From UBA8337 sp038143435 (GTDB lineage: Bacteria > Pseudomonadota > Alphaproteobacteria > RS24): a stretch of DNA of 64,000 bases. The stretch covers positions 248,001-312,000 of the forward strand of contig JAYQLX010000003.1 in the NCBI GenBank assembly GCA_038143435.1. Direction: 5' to 3'. Below are positions 59,482-64,000 of the stretch, in pieces. Made by a program: the position numbers and the translations under genes. The notes below the pieces were generated by a model. That model was given only the letters and a program-made list of their open reading frames with translations. It did not search any database and was not told where the DNA came from. The stretch's first letter is position 1. Every line of letters starts with the position of its first letter.

Positions 59482-60495
59482 TTACGGGCAGCTCTCGCGA
59501 ATGATGATTTCGGTTGAGAATTCAAAGCGCGATTGTTCAAGTTTTTCCGCATGCACCCATTCAATAAGTTTTTTGGTCGATAAATGCGCCATGTCATCAA
59601 CCGGCTGCGCCAAAGAGGTGATGGTCGGCCACATGGCGCGGGCAAATGGGCTGTCGTCAAAACCGACCACGCTTAAATCTTGCGGCACTTTTTTGCCATT
59701 GCCCAATGCGGCGACAATTATCCCAACCGCCATTTCATCATTGGCGGCAAATATGCCGGTGACATTTGGTGCTTTTTTCATCAGCATGTCAAAAGCGGCA
59801 AAGCCCGACTGCATGGAAAAATCACCGGCCAGGCGCACGGTATTTTTCTTCGGCAATTGCGCCGCCTCAATGGCTTCCCAAAAGCCGGCTTCGCGCTGGC
59901 GACTGGCCGCATGGCTGTCGAGCCCGCTGATAAAGGCCAATCGGTCATGGCCGCGGGCAATCAAATAATCGGTAATGCTGCGGCCGGCATTTTTCTCATC
60001 AATAAAAACATTAATGGCGTTTTTCTTTTTCTTGCCCGGCGAGATGAGCGCATAGGGAATATCGCGTTTTTCGATTTCCCTTATCACCGCCATATCATCG
60101 CTGACCGGGGGCGATAAAATCATCCCATCGACCTCAAAGCGTACCAAATAGTCAAGCAACGCTTGTCGATAGGAACCTTTTTGCGGCGCCAGTTTTTCCG
60201 CCACCGCATAATAGCCCTGTTCGGAACAGGCGCGGCGCATGCCTTCATATATTTCCGAGAGATAATCCGTATTCGGATTGTCATGAAAATGCGAAATGAC
60301 AAAACTGCGTTTACTGGCCAATTGGCGGGCTGAAATATTCGGGCGATAGCCGAGATCGCGCGCCACGCCCAAAACCAAATCACGTTTTTGTTGGCGCACA
60401 TTGGGGGCATTATTGAAGACGCGCGAGACGGTTTTAATCGACACGCCTGCGGTTTCCGCAATATCTTCAATTGTCAGTTTCTTTTTTGCAGACAT
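59482..60495 (-). CDS. LacI-family transcription regulator
   Basis: This 337-residue regulator has the LacI HTH and hinge (IEDIAETAGVSIKTVSRVFN, then GYRPNISARQLAS) and a periplasmic-binding-protein-like sensor domain (GRSITDYLIARGHDRLAFIS, GIFAANDEMAVGIIVAAL, VGFDDSPFARAMWPTITSL). It is intact. It lies between the GH3 gene and zwf on the same strand, and both of those have a matching palindrome in their promoters. No such palindrome is seen before its own start. The ligand is likely a sugar or Entner-Doudoroff intermediate, but this is inferred from position only. Confidence 0.93.
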   Translation of the reverse strand: MSAKKKLTIEDIAETAGVSIKTVSRVFNNAPNVRQQKRDLVLGVARDLGYRPNISARQLASKRSFVISHFHDNPNTDYLSEIYEGMRRACSEQGYYAVAEKLAPQKGSYRQALLDYLVRFEVDGMILSPPVSDDMAVIREIEKRDIPYALISPGKKKKNAINVFIDEKNAGRSITDYLIARGHDRLAFISGLDSHAASRQREAGFWEAIEAAQLPKKNTVRLAGDFSMQSGFAAFDMLMKKAPNVTGIFAANDEMAVGIIVAALGNGKKVPQDLSVVGFDDSPFARAMWPTITSLAQPVDDMAHLSTKKLIEWVHAEKLEQSRFEFSTEIIIRESCP

Positions 60496-60563
60496 ATAAC
60501 CCCCCAGCTACAAATTATGCATTATTTCATAGGCCGCAAGTCAATTGCGCCCTTTTGCCATCC

Positions 60564-63070
60564 CTATGGGCATTCATGTGTTCCTTTTGTCACCAATATG
60601 CCGGTCACGGTCAATGTCATGGCGCCATGTGTCTCCAGCAAAAGCGGTGCATTGACGGCGCGGGCATTGAGGCCGCCCTCGGCAAAACAGCGCAATGGCA
60701 CGCTCAGCTCTTGCCATGTTCCAAGCGGGCTTTGCGCCAGCGCTTTTGTAATATCGAGCTTGGCCCCGCAATTATCGCCGCACCCCATAGCCCAAAATAC
60801 CGGCGCATCGGGTTTTTTATCGAGGCGGAGTTGCACGGTCATATTGAGATTCGGCAATTTTGCCAAGCGCGGTAAAATCGGCTGAGCGTTGGGTCTGCAC
60901 GCTTAAAAGCCCGCGTCCATCGCCGCGCCAGCTCAATTGCCGCGCATCTTCTTGCGCACGATAATCAATGCCGCGCGAGTTAAAAGGTTTGCCCAAGCTG
61001 GCTGTCAAAAATGATTTGGCCGGTGTTTTCCAATTGGAACTGTCGCCGAGAAACAGGCTGAACGGAGCTTGCACCGCGCCGCGCGCCATAATGATGCCGT
61101 CAAATGCCCCATTGGGCGCGGCCACGCCGGCATTTTCAGAAAGCTTCGCCATTGGCGCGACACCACTTTGATATGTCAGCCCATAGCCGAACGGGAATTG
61201 CACGCCGCTTGTGCTGCGCGCATCAATCGGCTCACCGCGCCCGTCTGATGGCCAAGAAAATGACAATGTGCCGGTAAAGTCATGCACCGGCGCGCCGTTT
61301 TCATCGCCCGCCAAAACATCGGCAATGCCGCCGCCTTGTGTGCCCGGCAACCAGCCGACAACAAATGCATCGGAGCGATTAATATGGCCATTGACCCATA
61401 AAGGACGCCCGGTCAGGAAAACCGAGACCACCGGCAGATTACGTTTTTTCAGCGCCGCCAAATCGGCCAGCGCTTGGCCGTCATCAAACTCAAACACCAA
61501 ATCGCTCATATCGCCTTTAAATTCGGCATAGGGTTTTTCGCCAAATACGTAAATCACCATATCCGGTGAGCCGCGCAGCGCCGCGGGTGATTTGGCATAG
61601 CTGATTGTGCCGCCCGCGGCCGTCACTTTTTCTTTCAGACCGGCATAAATGGTTTGGCCGGTTTCAAATTCCGCATTGGCATTGTCATCGCCCTGCCATG
61701 ACAAGGTCCAGCCGCCCGTCTGTTGCGCCATAGAATTTGCCGCTTCACCGACCACTGCAATATGGCGGCGCGGATTGAACGGCAATAGGCCATTATCGTT
61801 TTTCAAAAGCACCAGCGATTTGCGCACCGCTTCGCGTCCGACCGCCTGATGGGCGGCGCTGCCCAAATTGGCGCGCGCCACTCCAGGCCGCTTCGAGGGC
61901 AGGCCCGCCTCAAACAGGCCGGCACGGATTTTCACCGTCAAAATGCGCGTCACCGCTTCATCCAACCGCGCCATTGGCACAGTGCCGTCTGTCACTTGCG
62001 CCAGCAGTGAATTGTAAAGCCCTTTCCAGCTATCGGGGGCCATATACATATCGACCCCGGCCAGCAATGCATCGGGACAATCGGTTGCGGTGCAACCGGG
62101 AATTTCGGCGTGACCGTTCCAATCGCCGATAACAAAACCCTCAAAGCCCATTTGGCGGCGCAGCACATCGGTCAGCAGGTTTTTTGACCCGTGCATTTTC
62201 TCGCCATTGACGCTGGAGAAAGAGGCCATCACCGTTTGCACTTTATTATCAATGGCGGCGCGATAGGGATAGGCGTGGACTTTCTTAATATCGCCAATGC
62301 GACCGATCGTGTCGCCCTTATCAATGCCATATTGGGTGCCGCCATCGCCGACAAAATGCTTGGCTGTGGCGATAACGCGTTTGTCGCCCAAAAATGTCTC
62401 GCTGTCGGGCGCGCCTTGCAGGCCTTGCAAAATTGCTGCGCCCAAATCGGAAACCAGGTTTTGGTCTTCCGAATAGCTCTCATAGGCGCGACCCCAGCGA
62501 TCATCGCGGGCCACTGCCAATGTCGGGGCAAACACCCAATCCAGCGCCGTCGCTTTCACCATGCGCCGTCACTTCACCGATGCGGCGCAATAAATCGGCA
62601 TCGCCGGTCGCACCGAGGGCCGAATTATGCGGGAAAATAACCGCCATTTGCAGATTATTGTGACCATGCACCGCATCCGTGCCCCATAAAAGCGGAATGC
62701 CGAGCCCGCCATCTGACGTGTCGGTCGAAGCGCGCCAATAAGCATCCGCCGCATCGACCCATTGCTGCCAGCTTGCGGTTTTGCCGCCGCCGGGTGCTGA
62801 ATTGCCGCCGTTTAGAACCGAGCCCAAATTATAATTTTTGGCGTCTTGCGGGGAGACGGTGGAAATATCACCCTGAATGACCTGGCCGATTTTTTCCTCC
62901 AGGGTCATTTGCGACAGAATTTCTGCGCGCCGTTTGACTGCCTTGTCGGCCGGACTGCAGGCGAAAAGGCCGATGGCGGCCAGAACCAGCGCCATTGGCG
63001 CAACGACAAAATTTTTTTGTCGATTCGGAAAAACCGATTGCTCGGTGTGCTGGCGTGTTTGCTTTATCAT
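60564..63070 (-). CDS. GH3 beta-glucosidase / exo-beta-glucanase, lipoprotein (two frameshifts)
   Basis: This is a GH3 enzyme of about 834 residues in the style of marine exo-1,3/1,4-beta-glucanases. The signal peptide ends in a lipobox-like GLFAC. The N-terminal barrel has LEEKIGQVIQGDI, GTDAVHGHNN, FAPTLAVARDDRWGRAYESY, KHFVGDGGTQYGID and the nucleophile aspartate in GFVIGDWNG. The second GH3 domain and a beta-sandwich C-terminal domain (FWAMGCGDNCG, WQELSVPLRCFAEGG) follow. Shifts lie near 62540 and 60850. It would release glucose from oligo-beta-glucans such as laminarin at the cell surface. Its promoter carries the same operator as zwf. Confidence 0.9.
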
Positions 63071-63134
63071 TTTGCCCCCATAAATTTACCCGACGGATTA
63101 CCCGTTTATTTGGGCGAATTTGCGCTTCCCGCCA

Positions 63135-63163
63135 AATTAGGCAAAAGCTGACAGCGTTGTCAG
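63135..63163 (-). promoter_or_regulatory. GH3 gene promoter with LacI-type operator
   Basis: TGACAGCGTTGTCA at 63149-63162 differs from the zwf palindrome by one base. On the minus strand it supplies CTGACA (63158-63163) as -35 and, 17 bases on, CTAATT (63135-63140) as -10: the same geometry as at zwf. It lies 79 bases before the GH3 start. Confidence 0.72.
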
Positions 63164-64000
63164 GGCGGTAACACAGGTGGCGACACAGGTGGTGATACAG
63201 GCGGTGACACAGGCGGTGACACAGGTGGTGACACAGGTGGTGACACAGGTGGTGATACAGTCCCAGCGACGCCTACTGGCGGGTTGGTTCTTACATTTGA
63301 AGGGGCTGGCTATACCGATAATGGCGATGGAACGCACACGCCAGATGAAGCGATCAACGCCTATGGTAGTGTATCGGCTGGCATCGTAACAAAGGCTGGA
63401 TTTGAGGCCGATGGCACAGACCGCATTATGATGGAAATTGTGAAACCTACCGGCGCAGATTGGTGGGGTGGTGTAACTTTGGTGAACGAATTTACCGGAA
63501 CTGATTTGATCGGCGACGGAACTTCCCCGATCACATTACGCCTGCATGCTTCTCGTGATGGTAACTTAAACTTTGAACTAGAAGATGGCGATCCTAATGC
63601 TGGAGGTCAGGCTTTTGTTGTAAATAAAACCGTGACTGCGGGCTGGAACAATATAAGCATTGACGTCAGTGGAGCTGATGCCTCGGTAAACTGGCATAAA
63701 TTTCAGGTTCGCCCTGATGCAGATGGCCAGCAGGCTCAGGCTTCTGATGCAACCTATTACATTGACGATGTTCATTTTCCGAATGCTACCATCGTTCTGC
63801 CGCCAAACGACCCCACGACTACGGAGTTCTTGGGCGGCGGTGACGCGCCAACTGCTGCCGAGGCTGATGTTGTATCGCTTTTCAGTGACACTTACGCTGC
63901 CGACGTAACTAACTTCAATCCCAGAAGTCAGTATTCTAGTGGCGGTGAAAATTCGCAGTTAACAATCGATAATAATAATGAAATTCAAAAGTACGAAGCA
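63152..64000 (+). CDS. secreted glycan-binding-like protein, partial, without a start
   Basis: The frame opens after a TGA at 63149-63151 and runs off the window (283 codons). It reads QRCQ, then eight GGDT-type repeats, then a beta-sandwich-like domain of about 150 residues (LVLTFEGAGY, ADWWGGVTLVN, WNNISIDVSG, YYIDDVHFPN). A proline/threonine linker follows, then the start of a second module (EADVVSLFSDTYAADVTNFNP). These features resemble surface carbohydrate-binding or laminarinase-type proteins of marine bacteria. No start codon or signal peptide exists upstream; the GH3 promoter lies there instead. CQGG might be a lipobox end whose front part is lost. A misjoin near 63163 or a truncated gene is likely. 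Confidence 0.65.
63164..63259 (+). repeat. eight copies of a 12-base tandem repeat encoding Gly-Gly-Asp-Thr
   Basis: The unit is GGTGGTGACACA with few changes, mostly at third codon positions. The eight copies run 63164-63259 and are read as GG(N/D)T in the plus-strand protein. Such repeats make flexible linkers between lipid anchor and binding domains and are prone to copy-number change and to misassembly. Confidence 0.9.

Noticed and set aside
5070..63070. Programmed ribosomal frameshifting as an explanation of the many breaks
   Set aside because: The breaks share no slippery heptamer or downstream structure, occur as both gains and losses, and hit unrelated core genes at random positions.
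63164..63259. CRISPR array
   Set aside because: The 12-base units are directly adjacent without spacers and keep a coding frame.
63137..63389. Low-complexity frames on both strands over the tandem repeat (Thr-Gln-Val-Val and Cys-Val-Thr-Thr repeats)
   Set aside because: They are out-of-frame readings of the 12-base repeat. Only the Gly-Gly-Asp-Thr frame continues into domain-like sequence.

Overview
The window looks like a chromosomal segment of a free-living, probably marine, alphaproteobacterium with a compact genome. The evidence is: an E1-beta pyruvate dehydrogenase subunit with its own N-terminal lipoyl domain, a DUF4170 gene, an sdhCDAB operon next to a malyl-CoA lyase/MaoC hydratase pair, an atpHAGDC operon, the obg-proBA-nadD-rsfS-rlmH-envC-ctpA-rppH series, and an Entner-Doudoroff operon under a LacI-type regulator. 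Neighbouring genes are usually separated by 0-20 bases or overlap as TAATG/ATGA, and several convergent pairs are only 3-5 bases apart. There is no rRNA, no CRISPR array, no prophage and no insertion sequence.

Layout. 1-1284: end of leuB and asd. 1289-2152: pdxY on the minus strand. 2194-9845: CitE-type lyase, Mch-type hydratase, sdhCDAB, zapE, mdh, then two hairpin terminators. 9965-19005: a membrane-anchored metallo-beta-lactamase-fold protein, then sucCD-sucAB-lpdA, so most of the lower TCA cycle is contiguous. 19009-20946 (minus): DUF4170, xerC, transaldolase-like gene. 21059-28174: priA and the F1 ATP synthase operon, ending at a bidirectional terminator. 28233-39042 (minus): purU, a 2OG-Fe oxygenase, rppH, ctpA, envC, rlmH, rsfS, nadD, proA, proB, obgE, rpmA, rplU. 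39300-42124: cysD-cysNC. 42128-44175 (minus): quinone oxidoreductase, SDR, tRNA-Ser(CGA). 44302-51174: small membrane protein, P450-sulfatase pair, pdhABC. 51180-63070 (minus): GH3 glucosidase, LacI regulator and a zwf-pgl-edd-glk-eda-ppc operon. 63152-64000: start-less 5' part of a repeat-linked extracellular protein.

The most coherent regulatory picture is at the right end. A near-identical 14-base palindrome (TGACAACGTTGTCA and TGACAGCGTTGTCA) overlaps the presumed -35 box of both zwf and the GH3 gene, with the same 17-base spacing to a -10-like box. The LacI-family gene lies between them. This suggests one sugar-responsive regulator joining extracellular beta-glucan breakdown to glucose oxidation through the Entner-Doudoroff route and to anaplerosis by PEP carboxylase. 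Pyruvate from that route would feed the nearby pdhABC operon, whose E2 subunit lacks a lipoyl domain.

A strong caution applies. More than twenty housekeeping genes are interrupted by single-base frameshifts (often in short homopolymers) or in-frame stops, and the density rises sharply after about 31 kb. The pattern looks like uncorrected consensus error rather than gene decay. Broken genes are therefore given as whole spans with the break noted. Functions are assigned from recognised motifs only; no database search was run.
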